DNA from: Pectobacterium actinidiae | GTDB taxonomy: Bacteria; Pseudomonadota; Gammaproteobacteria; Enterobacterales; Enterobacteriaceae | DNA: 64,000 nucleotides | Reading direction: 5' to 3' | Assembly: GCF_000803315.1 (NCBI RefSeq) | Contig: NZ_JRMH01000001.1 | Span: 3,658,001 to 3,722,000, forward strand | Shown here: piece after piece, positions 11,367-21,654 of the stretch | How the letters are laid out: the number at the start of each line of letters is the position of its first letter | Numbering within the stretch: the first letter of the stretch is position 1 | Translations under genes and position numbers: made by a program | Notes under the pieces: model-generated | The model's input: only the letters and a program-made list of their open reading frames with translations | Told to the model about the DNA's origin: nothing | Databases searched by the model: none

Positions 11367-13319
11367 ATGAAGCATTCACTGGCACTCAGCCTGTTTGCTA
11401 CGCTGGTCGCCACGACCGTTCATGCCGCCACCGTTGATCTACGGGTATTAGAAACCACCGATCTGCACAGCAATATGATGGACTTCGACTACTACAAGGA
11501 TACGCCAACCGATAAATTTGGTCTGGTGCGTACCGCCAGCCTCATTCACGCCGCACGCGAGCAAGCCACCAACAGCGTGCTGGTGGATAACGGCGATTTG
11601 ATCCAAGGCAGCCCGTTAGGGGATTACATGGCCGCGAAGGGTCTGAAAGCAGGCGATGTACATCCGGTTTATCAGGCGATGAACACGCTGGATTACTCCG
11701 TCGGCAATATCGGTAACCACGAATTCAACTATGGATTGGACTATCTGCACAAAGCGCTGTCCGGTGCAAAATTCCCTTATGTGAACGCCAACGTGCTGGA
11801 TGCGAAAACGGGTAAACCGCTGTTTACGCCTTACCACATTGAAAACAAGTCGGTCACCGACCGCGACGGCAAACCGCATACCCTGCGCATCGGCTATATT
11901 GGCTTCGTCCCGCCGCAGATCATGGTGTGGGATAAAGCTAATCTGACCGGAAAAGTCACCGTGGAAGACATCACCGCCAGCGCGAAAAAATGGGTACCGG
12001 AAATGCGTAAGCAAGGTGCCGATCTGGTGATTGTGATCCCACATTCCGGTCTTTCTGCCGAGCCGTACAAAGCGATGGCGGAAAACTCGGTTTACTACCT
12101 CAGCCAGGTTCCGGGCGTTGACGCGATCATGTTCGGCCATGCTCACGCGGTTTTCCCCAGCAATGACTTTGCCAACATCAAGGGCGCGGATATCAAACAG
12201 GGAACACTGAACGGCGTGCCTGCCGTGATGCCGGGACAATGGGGTGACCACCTCGGCGTTGTCGATTTCACGCTAAATAACGACAGCGGCACATGGAAGG
12301 TGGAACAGGCGAAAGCGGAAGCCAGACCGATCTATGACAAAGCGCAGAAGAAATCACTGGCAGCAGAAGACGACAAGCTGGTGAAGGTGCTGTCCGATGC
12401 CCACCAGAATACGCGTGAATTCGTCAGTAAACCGATCGGTAAATCCGCAGACAACATGTATAGCTACCTGTCGCTGATTCAGGACGATCCGACTGTACAG
12501 ATCGTCAACAACGCTCAGCGCGCCTATGTTGAGCACTTTATTCAGGGCGATCCCGATCTGGCCGATCTTCCCGTGCTGTCGGCTGCCGCGCCGTTTAAAG
12601 CCGGTGGGCGTAAAAACGATCCGGCCAGCTATGTCGAAGTAGAAAAAGGTCAGCTCACCTTCCGTAACGCTGCTGATTTGTATCTCTACCCGAATACGCT
12701 GGTGGTGGTGAAAGTCAACGGACAGCAGGTACAGGAGTGGCTGGAGTGCTCTGCGGGTCAGTTCAAACACATCGATCCGAGCAAGCGTGAGCCGCAATCC
12801 CTGCTCAACTGGGACGGCTTCCGCACGTATAATTTTGATGTGATCGATGGCGTCAATTATCAGATTGATGTGACGCAACCTGCTCGCTATGACAGCGAGT
12901 GCACGTTAATCAACGATAAGGCACACCGTATCAAAGCGCTGACGTTTAACGGCAAACCAATCGATCCTAAAGCGACCTTCCTGATCGCCACCAATAACTA
13001 CCGCGCCTACGGCGAGAAGTTTGCCGGTACGGGTGAAAAGTACGTGGCCTTCGCCTCGCCGGATGAAAACCGCTCTGTTCTGGCGGCCTACATCAGCGCG
13101 GAAACGCAAAAGTCGGGAGAGGTGAAGCCGCAGGCGGATAACAACTGGCGTTTGGCTCCTATCGTTAGCGATACGCCGCTGGATATCCGCTTTGAAACAT
13201 CGCCGTCAGAGAAAGCTACCGCGTTTATCAAAGAGAAAGCGCAGTACCCGATGACATCCGTCGGCAATGATGAAACGGGCTTTGCGGTTTATCGTCTCGA
13301 CCTGCAACACGCGAAATAA
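11367..13319 (+). CDS. cpdB: 2',3'-cyclic-nucleotide 2'-phosphodiesterase/3'-nucleotidase
   Basis: Periplasmic bifunctional enzyme (650 residues) that salvages nucleotides from RNA breakdown. A 19-20-residue signal peptide ([20 protein letters not shown]) is followed by a calcineurin-like metallophosphatase domain with [29 protein letters not shown] and FGHAHAVF, and then a C-terminal 5'-nucleotidase substrate domain. The start at 11367 is supported by AAGGAG 7 bases upstream and by placing the signal peptide at the N terminus. Confidence 0.97.
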   Translation: MKHSLALSLFATLVATTVHAATVDLRVLETTDLHSNMMDFDYYKDTPTDKFGLVRTASLIHAAREQATNSVLVDNGDLIQGSPLGDYMAAKGLKAGDVHPVYQAMNTLDYSVGNIGNHEFNYGLDYLHKALSGAKFPYVNANVLDAKTGKPLFTPYHIENKSVTDRDGKPHTLRIGYIGFVPPQIMVWDKANLTGKVTVEDITASAKKWVPEMRKQGADLVIVIPHSGLSAEPYKAMAENSVYYLSQVPGVDAIMFGHAHAVFPSNDFANIKGADIKQGTLNGVPAVMPGQWGDHLGVVDFTLNNDSGTWKVEQAKAEARPIYDKAQKKSLAAEDDKLVKVLSDAHQNTREFVSKPIGKSADNMYSYLSLIQDDPTVQIVNNAQRAYVEHFIQGDPDLADLPVLSAAAPFKAGGRKNDPASYVEVEKGQLTFRNAADLYLYPNTLVVVKVNGQQVQEWLECSAGQFKHIDPSKREPQSLLNWDGFRTYNFDVIDGVNYQIDVTQPARYDSECTLINDKAHRIKALTFNGKPIDPKATFLIATNNYRAYGEKFAGTGEKYVAFASPDENRSVLAAYISAETQKSGEVKPQADNNWRLAPIVSDTPLDIRFETSPSEKATAFIKEKAQYPMTSVGNDETGFAVYRLDLQHAK

Positions 13320-13320
13320 G

Positions 13321-13367
13321 GGCTGACAAGGTAGTCAGCCCCAGGCTCCTGCTGCGGCAGGAGCCTG
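13321..13367. terminator. Two hairpins between converging cpdB and DUF2502 gene
   Basis: GGCTGAC/GTCAGCC at 13321-13340 and an 11-bp stem CAGGCTCCTGC/GCAGGAGCCTG at 13342-13367. Both are strong, but neither has a long T run, so termination may be only partly intrinsic. Confidence 0.6.
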
Positions 13368-13371
13368 CAAG

Positions 13372-13794
13372 CTAGTCGCGGAACGATTCTCGCCCATTGC
13401 GATAGTCACCATTTCCCCGCTCGTGACCGCGCCTGTCCGACTCGCCGCGACGCGGCCCACGCTTGTCAACATAACGAGGCTGATCGAAACGACGGTTGTC
13501 ATAATCACGTCTATCGCGCTGACTCTCACGCCACCAGCGGGCATCGCGCCAGCGCCAGCCATCCCAATAGTAACCGTGACGATTACGTTCACCACGATGG
13601 TAACCTCGGTGCTCCTGCCACCAGCGCTCGCTGCGCCAGTCATAGCCATCCCAGTAATTACCCCATCTGTCACGTTCGCCGATATTCAACGTGACGCCGG
13701 GCATCAGCTCAATGCTGGCACCCTTAGCCTCTGGCGCCGGCATAACCACAAACATTCCCATAAACAGGGCACTAATGACGAGTGGCTTAAACAT
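13372..13794 (-). CDS. Secreted Arg/Trp-rich DUF2502 protein (YpeC-like)
   Basis: A 140-residue protein with a signal peptide (cleavage near GAKG/AS, about residue 25). Repeats of the DUF2502 type follow: NIGERDRWGNYWDGYDWR, then HGYYWDGWRWR and further RWW-containing units. The tail is strongly charged (RRGESDRRGHERGNG). It resembles E. coli YpeC in layout. The function is unknown; aromatic/arginine repeats suggest a periplasmic or surface protein. Confidence 0.8.
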   Translation of the reverse strand: MFKPLVISALFMGMFVVMPAPEAKGASIELMPGVTLNIGERDRWGNYWDGYDWRSERWWQEHRGYHRGERNRHGYYWDGWRWRDARWWRESQRDRRDYDNRRFDQPRYVDKRGPRRGESDRRGHERGNGDYRNGRESFRD

Positions 13795-14097
13795 AGGGTT
13801 ACTCCTTGCTCACCGCGACTGCGGCCTGACAGAGATATACGGGGAATTGCTCTGCGTCACTATCAGATAAATGCGCATTTTCCTGATTTTACGGTTCTTA
13901 ACGTTTCGCTAACGCCAACGCGCGCTATTCATCAGTGCCCCATGAGTTAATTCATTAATAAATTTAATAATAAAATCTCTATCAAGTACGAATAAATGCA
14001 GGGTTAACGATTAACTATAGGGAATAAATATTAGAAATATTCACCTTATCACTAATACTTACTTTCAGAATATCCATCATTCATAGAGGAAACAGCG
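13795..14097. other. Divergent regulatory region before ipdC
   Basis: 303 bases, very AT-rich from 13940 to 14090, with AGAGGAAAC as the ipdC ribosome-binding site. A TyrR box would be expected from studies of ipdC in other enterobacteria, but no convincing TGTAAA-N6-TTTACA match was seen. Confidence 0.5.
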
Positions 14098-15765
14098 ATG
14101 GGCGAAAACTATACGGTGGGTGATTATTTACTGGATCGTCTGGCACAAATCGGTATTCAGCATCTCTTCGGCGTGCCGGGCGATTACAACCTGCATTTTC
14201 TCGATCATGTCATCAGGCACTCAGAGATCGCCTGGGTCGGCTGTGCGAACGAGTTAAACGCCGCTTACGCCGCCGATGGCTATGCGCGATGCCGGCCAGC
14301 GGCGGCTTTGCTCACCACCTTCGGTGTCGGTGAACTCAGCGCGATTAACGGTATCGCAGGCAGCTATGCGGAATGCCTGCCCGTCATTCACATTGCCGCT
14401 GCGCCCAGTCTCGCGTCACAACATAACGGTGAATTACTGCATCACACATTAGGCGATGGCGACTTTAGCCACTTCTCCCGTATGGCAGCAGAAGTCACCG
14501 TTGCGCAAGCCAGCCTCACCGTCGAGAACGCCACCACAGAGATCGACAGGGTTATTGGAGAAGCGCTTGCTCAGCACAAGCCAGTATATCTGTTTCTGCC
14601 ATTGGACGTGGCAGCAGCACCTACGGGTGCACGACCGCATAAACTCGTCATCCCTGAACCACTACGGTCTGATGAATCGCTGCAAGCTTTTACCGCCGCT
14701 GCCACCACGATGCTCAGCGAGGCAAAATCAGTCTCATTGCTGGCTGACTTTCTGGCTCAGCGCGTTGGCGTTGCAGGGCAAATCCAACGCTGGCTTGATA
14801 AAACACCGCTCCCCCACACCACCTTACTGATGGGGAAAGGCACGTTAAACGAGCAGCACCGCAGTTTTACCGGCACCTACGCGGGTGGTGGCAGTCATGA
14901 AGCGATCCGGGCACACATCGAAGACGCGGATGTCATTATCAGCATTGGCGTGCGCTATACCGATACGATTACCGCTGGCTTCAGCCACCAGATTTCCAGC
15001 GAAAAAAACATCGATATCCAGCCAACGCTGGCGCGCGTTGGAGGTCAGGTTTTCCCGGCGGTTCCGATGTCAGACGCTATCGCCGCGCTGGAAAACATCA
15101 CCACGATACTCTCGCCCCGTTGGGATCACCGCACCATTACGCCTCCAGCCTTACCGCAGTCAGAGCACACAGACACTCTCAATCAGCGCGAACTTTGGCA
15201 ACAGATGCAGCGCTTCCTCCGCTCTGACGATATTCTCGTGACCGACCAAGGCACTTCCTGCTTTGGTGCCGCTGCGCTTCGGTTACCCGCGGGCTGTCAT
15301 TTCATCGTCCAACCGCTGTGGGGGTCAATCGGCTATTCTCTGCCCGCCGCATTCGGCGCACAGATTGCCGAACCGAAACGGCGCGTGGTGCTGATGATCG
15401 GCGACGGCTCACTTCAACTCACCGTGCAGGAATTGGGTTCGATCATTCGGGATCGCCTGAACATGGTGATTGTGGTGCTGAATAACCAAGGCTACACCGT
15501 TGAACGCGCGATTCACGGCCCCGAACAACGCTACAATGATATTGCCGCCTGGAACTGGACACAGCTTCCTACCGCGTTAGGGGCGAATGAAGACGAGATA
15601 CTCTGCGAGCAGGTGCGCTCACCGGCCGCACTCGCGCAGGTGCTTGAGCAAGTGAACGCGGCATCGTGTTTGTCGCTGATTGAAGTGGTATTGCCGAGAA
15701 TGGATATTCCCGCGCTTTTACATACCATCACGCAGTCGCTTGAGACTCGCAATACCGTGCAGTAG
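14098..15765 (+). CDS. ipdC: Indolepyruvate/phenylpyruvate decarboxylase (TPP-dependent)
   Basis: A 555-residue thiamine-diphosphate enzyme of the pyruvate decarboxylase family. It is closest in length and layout to enterobacterial IpdC, which turns indole-3-pyruvate into indole-3-acetaldehyde in auxin (IAA) synthesis. The N-terminal PYR domain has FGVPGDYNLHFLD and the catalytic ELNAAYAADGYAR; the C-terminal PP domain has the TPP motif GDGSLQLTVQELGSI...NNQGYT. Substrate preference between indolepyruvate, phenylpyruvate and branched 2-oxoacids cannot be fixed by eye. It is monocistronic with its own terminator. Confidence 0.85.
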   Translation: MGENYTVGDYLLDRLAQIGIQHLFGVPGDYNLHFLDHVIRHSEIAWVGCANELNAAYAADGYARCRPAAALLTTFGVGELSAINGIAGSYAECLPVIHIAAAPSLASQHNGELLHHTLGDGDFSHFSRMAAEVTVAQASLTVENATTEIDRVIGEALAQHKPVYLFLPLDVAAAPTGARPHKLVIPEPLRSDESLQAFTAAATTMLSEAKSVSLLADFLAQRVGVAGQIQRWLDKTPLPHTTLLMGKGTLNEQHRSFTGTYAGGGSHEAIRAHIEDADVIISIGVRYTDTITAGFSHQISSEKNIDIQPTLARVGGQVFPAVPMSDAIAALENITTILSPRWDHRTITPPALPQSEHTDTLNQRELWQQMQRFLRSDDILVTDQGTSCFGAAALRLPAGCHFIVQPLWGSIGYSLPAAFGAQIAEPKRRVVLMIGDGSLQLTVQELGSIIRDRLNMVIVVLNNQGYTVERAIHGPEQRYNDIAAWNWTQLPTALGANEDEILCEQVRSPAALAQVLEQVNAASCLSLIEVVLPRMDIPALLHTITQSLETRNTVQ

Positions 15766-15778
15766 CACGGTATGCTTT
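15752..15778 (+). terminator. Terminator overlapping the ipdC stop codon
   Basis: A 9-bp perfect stem ATACCGTGC/GCACGGTAT with loop AGTA, followed by GCTTTT. The ipdC stop codon sits in the hairpin. Confidence 0.75.
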
Positions 15779-15814
15779 TACCGCCTACCTCGTAAGCGGT
15801 ATATTCAACGCATA

Positions 15815-15837
15815 AAGATGCATTTAAAATGCAATTT
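15815..15837. promoter_or_regulatory. NsrR operator upstream of ytfE
   Basis: The half-sites AAGATGCATTT and AAATGCAATTT are separated by one A, matching the 11-1-11 NsrR consensus almost perfectly. The site is 30 bases before the ytfE start. Nitric oxide damage to the NsrR cluster would relieve repression; the nsrR gene itself is at 29959-30384. Confidence 0.9.
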
Positions 15838-15866
15838 ATAAACTGCATTCGTTGAGAGGCATCATC

Positions 15867-16532
15867 ATGGCATACCGCGATCAATCCCTGGGTGAGTTAG
15901 CTATCGCTATTCCGCGCGCGACCAAACTCTTTCGTGAACTCAATCTGGATTTCTGCTGCGGCGGAAAGCAAACGCTCAGCCGCGCGGCTGGCAAAAAAGA
16001 TCTCAATATCGACGAGCTGGAAGCACAGCTAGAAAAACTGGCCGCACAGCCTTCCGACGCGCGGGACTGGCGTGAAGCACCGCTGGCTGACATTATCGCG
16101 TACATCATCCCTCGCTTTCACGATCGCCACCGTGAACAACTGCCAGAGCTGATTCTGATGGCAGAAAAAGTCGAGCGCGTGCATCACGATAAAGCCGATT
16201 GCCCGCACGGGCTCGCAAACCAGCTGACCGCCATCTATAACGAGCTGTCTCAGCATATGATGAAAGAAGAGCGCATCCTCTTCCCAATGATCAGTCAGGG
16301 CATGGGGTCGAATGCTGCTGCACCGATTTCCATGATGGAGCATGAGCACGATGACGCCGGACGTGATGTGGAAGTGGTCAAAGAGCTGACCAACGGTGTC
16401 GTACCGCCGGAAGGTGCCTGCAACACCTGGCGTGCGCTGTACTCTGGTATCAACGAGTTCATTACCGACCTAATGGAACACATCCATCTGGAAAACAATT
16501 TGCTGTTCCCACGCGCGCTGCGCGGTGAGTAA
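15867..16532 (+). CDS. ytfE: Iron-sulfur cluster repair di-iron protein YtfE (RIC)
   Basis: A 221-residue di-iron hemerythrin-like protein that restores Fe-S clusters damaged by nitric oxide or peroxide. An N-terminal ScdA domain carries the CCGGKQTL motif at about residue 31. The hemerythrin domain supplies the conserved His/Glu ligands in [32 protein letters not shown] and [13 protein letters not shown]. The ATG at 15867 matches the E. coli start MAYRDQ; a Met five codons upstream is less likely. The NsrR operator just upstream predicts NO induction. Confidence 0.97.
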   Translation: MAYRDQSLGELAIAIPRATKLFRELNLDFCCGGKQTLSRAAGKKDLNIDELEAQLEKLAAQPSDARDWREAPLADIIAYIIPRFHDRHREQLPELILMAEKVERVHHDKADCPHGLANQLTAIYNELSQHMMKEERILFPMISQGMGSNAAAPISMMEHEHDDAGRDVEVVKELTNGVVPPEGACNTWRALYSGINEFITDLMEHIHLENNLLFPRALRGE

Positions 16533-16616
16533 TGTCGTTTCAATAAAAAAAGAAAGTCAGTAGAAAACAAGAAAGGCCGACGAGAGGGAATGACGGATAG
16601 ATTTGTCAACGAGCAG

Positions 16617-16642
16617 AAAGGCGCTCAGTGAGCGCCTTTTTT
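16617..16642. terminator. Terminator between ytfE and fklB
   Basis: A 10-bp stem AAAGGCGCTC/GAGCGCCTTT, then a T run, between converging genes. Confidence 0.9.
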
Positions 16643-16651
16643 GTCTGGAGA

Positions 16652-17272
16652 TTACAGAATTTCCAGCAGTTCCACTTCAAAAATCAGCGCGCTGAACGGC
16701 GGAATGGACGCACCCGCACCACGTTCGCCATACGCCAGATTGTGCGGAATATAGAGTTCCCACTTGGAACCGACTGGCATCAGCATCAACGCCTCAATCC
16801 AGCCTGGGATCACGCCGCTTACCGGGAACTCAGCAGGTTGACCACGCTGAACAGAGCTGTCGAACACGGTGCCGTCAGTCAGGCGACCGGTGTAATGCAC
16901 ACGTACGCGATCCTGACGGGCAGGGATCGAACCTTCACCCTGAGTCAACACACGGAATTGCAGACCGGATTCCGTGCTGTTCACGCCTTCTTTCTGCGCG
17001 TTTTCGGCCAGAAACTGTTGACCCTCTACCGCCAGCACCTGTTGGCGATCGCGACGTACCGCATCAGCACGCTCATGAACTTCACGTAGCGCACGATGAA
17101 CCACATCCACAGGCACCGCAGGCGCATTACCTTCCAGCGCATCGCGTAGACCAGCAAGCAGAGCTTCTGGGATCAGGCCTTCAAGACCTGATTCCTGTAA
17201 CTGTTGACCAACTTGTAAGCCGATGCCGTAACTTGCTTGCGCTTCGACGCTATCAAAAGAAGGAGTTGTCAT
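16652..17272 (-). CDS. fklB: FKBP-type 22 kDa peptidyl-prolyl cis-trans isomerase
   Basis: A 206-residue protein, the same length as E. coli FklB. An N-terminal helical dimerisation domain (about residues 1-95) precedes the FKBP domain (about 115-206) with [28 protein letters not shown] and [14 protein letters not shown]. It accelerates proline isomerisation during folding; the subcellular site is generally given as cytoplasm, and no signal peptide is visible here. Confidence 0.96.
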   Translation of the reverse strand: MTTPSFDSVEAQASYGIGLQVGQQLQESGLEGLIPEALLAGLRDALEGNAPAVPVDVVHRALREVHERADAVRRDRQQVLAVEGQQFLAENAQKEGVNSTESGLQFRVLTQGEGSIPARQDRVRVHYTGRLTDGTVFDSSVQRGQPAEFPVSGVIPGWIEALMLMPVGSKWELYIPHNLAYGERGAGASIPPFSALIFEVELLEIL

Positions 17273-17655
17273 GGATGTTCCTTTTAATCTGTAAAAAACT
17301 GAAAGCGCAGCATAACAGCGACGGGGATTGGGGTAAAATCCTGTGTGCAGGCAATCACGTTAACCGCACACCAGCCAAGCCATTCCGAGAAGCTGGCCTA
17401 TACTGGTAATTCAACGCTTTCTGGTGCACCGCTTGCCTTAATCATCAACGCGTTAACTGGTCAGCTCATACGGATTGTCGGTATACTGGATTGCGTTATT
17501 ATCCTGATACTGTTTTATGCCGACGCCGTCTGGCGAGTGATACAGCGTAGTGGCTGGCATAGGCATAGATAGTTGAGCTGCCGATATAGCGTTGCTAATG
17601 ACATCATTTTTATATGATGCTGTTTTTATACTGAATTGTAGTAAGAGAGGTCACC
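17273..17655. other. Intergenic region fklB/ytfB
   Basis: 383 bases with no supported gene. The last 15 bases hold AGAGAGG, the ytfB ribosome-binding site. Nothing else was recognised. Confidence 0.4.
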
Positions 17656-18369
17656 ATGGGCAGAATTGCGCCCAGGAAGCGTAAAACCACCTGGGATTAT
17701 CAAACGCTAGTACGCTTCTGCCAGCGAATCATCCAGCGGCAGCCCTCACATGCTGTAGCCGTAGAAAACGACGAGGAACGTGAAGAGCAGGAACGTCTGC
17801 CCTCTCCTTCCCTGCGCGAGCGTCTTGGTGCCATGCTACAGAAAGTTTGGCATCTGCCCGACAGCTATCACTGGATGGAACCACTGCCGTTCCTCCACCG
17901 TCGCTGGATTTTAATCGCTATCGCACTGCTGCTCGTCGTGTTGCTCTGGCCTTACAGCGCCCAACATCCACAGCCTGCCCACACCACGCCCGTACCTCTT
18001 ACTCAGGCGGATAATCAGGCTGCGATGCAGGCCGTGATTATTGAAAGCCAGCCTTCAACACCACAGCAACAGCCTGCGGCTACCGAACCACCAACGCCGT
18101 CATCAGCACCGTGGCGACAGTATGAGATCGCCTCAGGGCAAACACTGGCCCAGCTCTTTCGCGATAACAATCTGCCCGTCAGCGATGTGTTCGCGATGGC
18201 TCAGGTGGAAGGCAGGGATAAACCACTCAGCAATTTACGGGCAGGTCAGGAAGTCAAATTACAGCTGAATGCACAAGGTGTGGTCGCAGAGCTGGAGATC
18301 GAAACCACGGCGAACCAGACAATTCGTTTCACCCGTGGTGCGGACGGTGCCTTTACTCGTACTCGCTAA
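17656..18369 (+). CDS. ytfB: OapA-family cell-division protein YtfB
   Basis: A 237-residue single-pass inner-membrane protein. A cytoplasmic N-terminal basic region carries the OapA N-terminal motif (KVWHLPDSYHWMEPLPFLHRR, split at about residues 63-84), followed by a TM helix at about 84-100, a Pro/Gln-rich linker and a C-terminal OapA/LysM-like domain (about 150-237, TLAQLFRDNNLPVSDVFAMAQ and EGRDKPLSNLRAGQ). E. coli YtfB localises to the septum and binds glycans. The N terminus is ~50 residues longer than in E. coli. Its end overlaps the converging DUF488 gene by 4 bases. Confidence 0.9.
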   Translation: MGRIAPRKRKTTWDYQTLVRFCQRIIQRQPSHAVAVENDEEREEQERLPSPSLRERLGAMLQKVWHLPDSYHWMEPLPFLHRRWILIAIALLLVVLLWPYSAQHPQPAHTTPVPLTQADNQAAMQAVIIESQPSTPQQQPAATEPPTPSSAPWRQYEIASGQTLAQLFRDNNLPVSDVFAMAQVEGRDKPLSNLRAGQEVKLQLNAQGVVAELEIETTANQTIRFTRGADGAFTRTR

Positions 18370-18728
18370 CGAGCCAGCCGTTCCGATAGAAAATCGCGCA
18401 GAACAATAGCATGGTTGTGCTGCGCGTCTTTACTGCCATAAAGCAGCGTGATGGCTTTCTTCCCATCAAGTAACGTCAATAGCCTGTCGCACGCCGAGCC
18501 TTGCGCTAACTCATTACGATAATAATCCACAAATTCCGCCCAGCGCTCGGGTTCGGCGTGAAACCATTTGCGCAGCTCGCTGCTCGGCGCGATGTCTTTA
18601 AACCACTCAACGCCCTCCAGACGCGCTTTGCTGATGCCGCGCGGCCACAGACGGTCAATCAGAAAGGTAGGAGAAGAGAAAGGGGCGTGCGCGTCATAGA
18701 CGCGAATGAGGTGAATTAAGTCAGACAT
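18366..18728 (-). CDS. DUF488 family protein (YeaO-like)
   Basis: A 120-residue cytoplasmic protein with the DUF488 signatures FLIDRLWPRGISK, APSSELRKWFH and ITLLYGSKD. The ATG at 18726-18728 is preferred because GGAGG lies just upstream; the longer frame would start in the neighbouring ERIC repeat. The molecular function of the family is unknown. Confidence 0.85.
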   Translation of the reverse strand: MSDLIHLIRVYDAHAPFSSPTFLIDRLWPRGISKARLEGVEWFKDIAPSSELRKWFHAEPERWAEFVDYYRNELAQGSACDRLLTLLDGKKAITLLYGSKDAQHNHAIVLRDFLSERLAR

Positions 18729-18755
18729 GCGGCCTCCGGCCTCATTTTTTAGGTA

Positions 18756-18881
18756 TATACCCGTCATACTTCAAGCTGCTTGTGCGTTAGCCGCCTTTAC
18801 TCACCCCAGTCACTTACCTGAGTAAGCTCCTGGGATTCGCTCAGTTGCCGCCTTCACGCAACTCGAATTATTTAGGGTATA
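18756..18881. repeat. ERIC (enterobacterial repetitive intergenic consensus) element
   Basis: A 126-bp element bounded by TATACCC and GGGTATA. Its centre contains the classical ERIC core (TCACCCCAGTCACTTAC and GTAAGCTCCTGGGATTC). It is a full-length copy, folding into one long imperfect hairpin. Confidence 0.93.
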
Positions 18882-18910
18882 GGTAATGATAGGCCATTTC
18901 CCGATCCCTA

Positions 18911-18942
18911 AAATGCAAAACGCTGGCACAAGGCCAGCGTTT
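18911..18942 (-). terminator. Terminator of the rpsF-rplI operon
   Basis: A 10-bp stem (AAACGCTGGC/GCCAGCGTTT), followed on the minus strand by TTTTGCATTTT, just after rplI. Confidence 0.85.
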
Positions 18943-18982
18943 CACATGTTAACTAAAGTATTAATTCAACGATAAACGTGAA

Positions 18983-19435
18983 TTATGCTTCAGCAACAAC
19001 AACTACATTCAGTTCAGCAAATACATCGCTGTGTACCTGGAAGCTCACTTCGTGCTCACCCAGAGTACGCAGAACGCCGTTCGGCAGGCGAACTTCGCTC
19101 TTAGCAATGTCAACACCGGCAGCCGTTACCGCATCAGCGATATCGCGAGTACCGATGGAACCGAACAGTTTACCTTCGTCGCCAGCTTTAGACGCGATGG
19201 TAACGCTACCCAGTTCTTTGATCTTAGCAGCGCGAGCTTCAGCAGCAGCCAGAACGTCAGCCAGTTTGGCTTCCAGTTCAGCACGGCGTGCTTCGAAGAA
19301 CTCAACGTTTTTCTTGGTTGCTGGGACAGCTTTGCCCTGTGGAACCAAGAAGTTACGAGCGTAGCCCGCTTTAACGTTTACCTGATCACCCAGGCTGCCC
19401 AGGTTTGCTACTTTATCAAGCAGAATAACTTGCAT
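18983..19435 (-). CDS. rplI: 50S ribosomal protein L9
   Basis: A 150-residue protein with the L9 signature [21 protein letters not shown] at residues ~17-36, a central helix and the C-terminal RNA-binding domain. Last gene of the rpsF-priB-rpsR-rplI operon. Confidence 0.99.
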   Translation of the reverse strand: MQVILLDKVANLGSLGDQVNVKAGYARNFLVPQGKAVPATKKNVEFFEARRAELEAKLADVLAAAEARAAKIKELGSVTIASKAGDEGKLFGSIGTRDIADAVTAAGVDIAKSEVRLPNGVLRTLGEHEVSFQVHSDVFAELNVVVVAEA

Positions 19436-19476
19436 TACTTTATCCTCTCAAAGTCTCGTTAATGGACAGTGGCCGA

Positions 19477-20029
<553 letters not shown>

Positions 20030-20034
20030 AACAA

Positions 20035-20445
<411 letters not shown>

Positions 20446-20452
20446 TTATTCA

Positions 20453-20487
20453 GCCTCCTGTCTGGGTCAACCGCGGCCCGTGGAGGC
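20453..20487 (-). promoter_or_regulatory. Probable S6:S18-binding leader hairpin of rpsF
   Basis: In the rpsF 5' region GCCTCC pairs with GGAGGC across a loop that contains a CCG triplet on the minus strand (GGGCCGCGG). This fits the published S6:S18 autoregulatory motif (hairpin with a conserved CCG bulge) in position and form. Binding is inferred. Confidence 0.65.
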
Positions 20488-20608
20488 AAGGAACGTGTGT
20501 ATGTGCGGCTGAAAAAATGACGCGTAAGTATAGTGCCCGACATTAAAGAACACAAGGAAGAAACACAGGAGTTTTCTGCGCGGCGATATTGACGCAATCG
20601 GGACAGGA

Positions 20609-21361
20609 TTACAGCGCTTGTCGGAAGAAATCCGCGCCCGCCCGCAACGCCGTTGGCGTAATACGGTGCCCTACGCCCGGTTCGGTCAGATACGTCAGAT
20701 TAGCCAGCTTGTCGCGTGCCTGTAATGCCTGATAGAGACGTGCGCTTTCTGCCGCTGGCACGACGTCATCCGCTTCACCGTGCCACACCAGCAGCGGTCG
20801 ATCGGACAACGCGTCCAGACGCGTCGTGACATCATAATCTGCCAGTTTGCTCGCTAGCGCCTGCAACACCGCCTGATTTTCCTCGCGATCGGCCGGAACC
20901 GGAGGGAACAGCGCGGACGATAGCGTAGAGAAGTAGCCGGATCCCATAAACGCCGCAACTGCCGTAATCCAGGGGTAGCGTGCCATGCATCCGAGAGCAC
21001 TCATTCCACCGAGTGACGCACCGCAAACACCAATCCGTTCCCCGTCGATCAGGCCACGCTGCCGATATTCCGCGACATAGTCGGGAAATTCTTCAATATT
21101 AGATTGCAGAATATCCCAGAAATGGCACAACCGCTGCGCTTCATCCCCGTTATAGCGCGCGCCGTGCATGGCTGCATCGGCCAAAATCACCCGAAACCCG
21201 GCCTGAGCCAACGCATAACCAAAATACGAATACACCTCTTTTGATGACGTGTAACCATGAAAGAAGAAAATCGTCGGGAGGGGCTGATCTCTCCTTCCCG
21301 CAGGTGTCGCGTGAATCGTTTCAATACCGCTACCGAGTTTATCCAATGACATTTCGACCAT
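20609..21361 (-). CDS. yjfP: Alpha/beta hydrolase esterase YjfP
   Basis: A 250-residue serine hydrolase. The HGYTSSKEVYSY segment supplies the oxyanion region, GASLGGMSALG is the nucleophile elbow (Ser at about 116), WHGEADDVVP the acid, and GVGHRITP the catalytic His. E. coli YjfP is a carboxylesterase; the physiological substrate is unknown. No signal peptide, so cytoplasmic. Confidence 0.93.
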   Translation of the reverse strand: MVEMSLDKLGSGIETIHATPAGRRDQPLPTIFFFHGYTSSKEVYSYFGYALAQAGFRVILADAAMHGARYNGDEAQRLCHFWDILQSNIEEFPDYVAEYRQRGLIDGERIGVCGASLGGMSALGCMARYPWITAVAAFMGSGYFSTLSSALFPPVPADREENQAVLQALASKLADYDVTTRLDALSDRPLLVWHGEADDVVPAAESARLYQALQARDKLANLTYLTEPGVGHRITPTALRAGADFFRQAL

Positions 21362-21530
21362 ATTTCCCTCGTTTTCCGTTCTGTCAGCCTATTTTTATGT
21401 AGCGAAATCGTATTTAGCAGAAAGGGGACGACCTTTTACGATAACCCGGCTCACAGCCATGTTCTTATCTCCGTGTCGCCTTGATTTCGTTCGGGTTTAA
21501 TCAGTGCGTTTATGTAAATAAAAAATTACA

Positions 21531-21544
21531 TTGATCCAGATCAA
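21531..21544. promoter_or_regulatory. Perfect FNR box upstream of a chemoreceptor gene
   Basis: TTGAT-CCAG-ATCAA matches the FNR consensus TTGAT-N4-ATCAA at all ten positions and lies 110 bases before the receptor start, in a 293-base AT-rich region. A weak -10-like TACACT at 21562-21567 would put the box near the usual class II activating distance. Confidence 0.75.
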
Positions 21545-21654
21545 TAACTGAAATGAATGTTTACACTCCGTGATTAATTTTTTTCCATCTACTGCCGTTA
21601 ACGCATGTGAAGCAAGACTAAAAAATAACCTTTTTTATTATAAGAGACACACAT

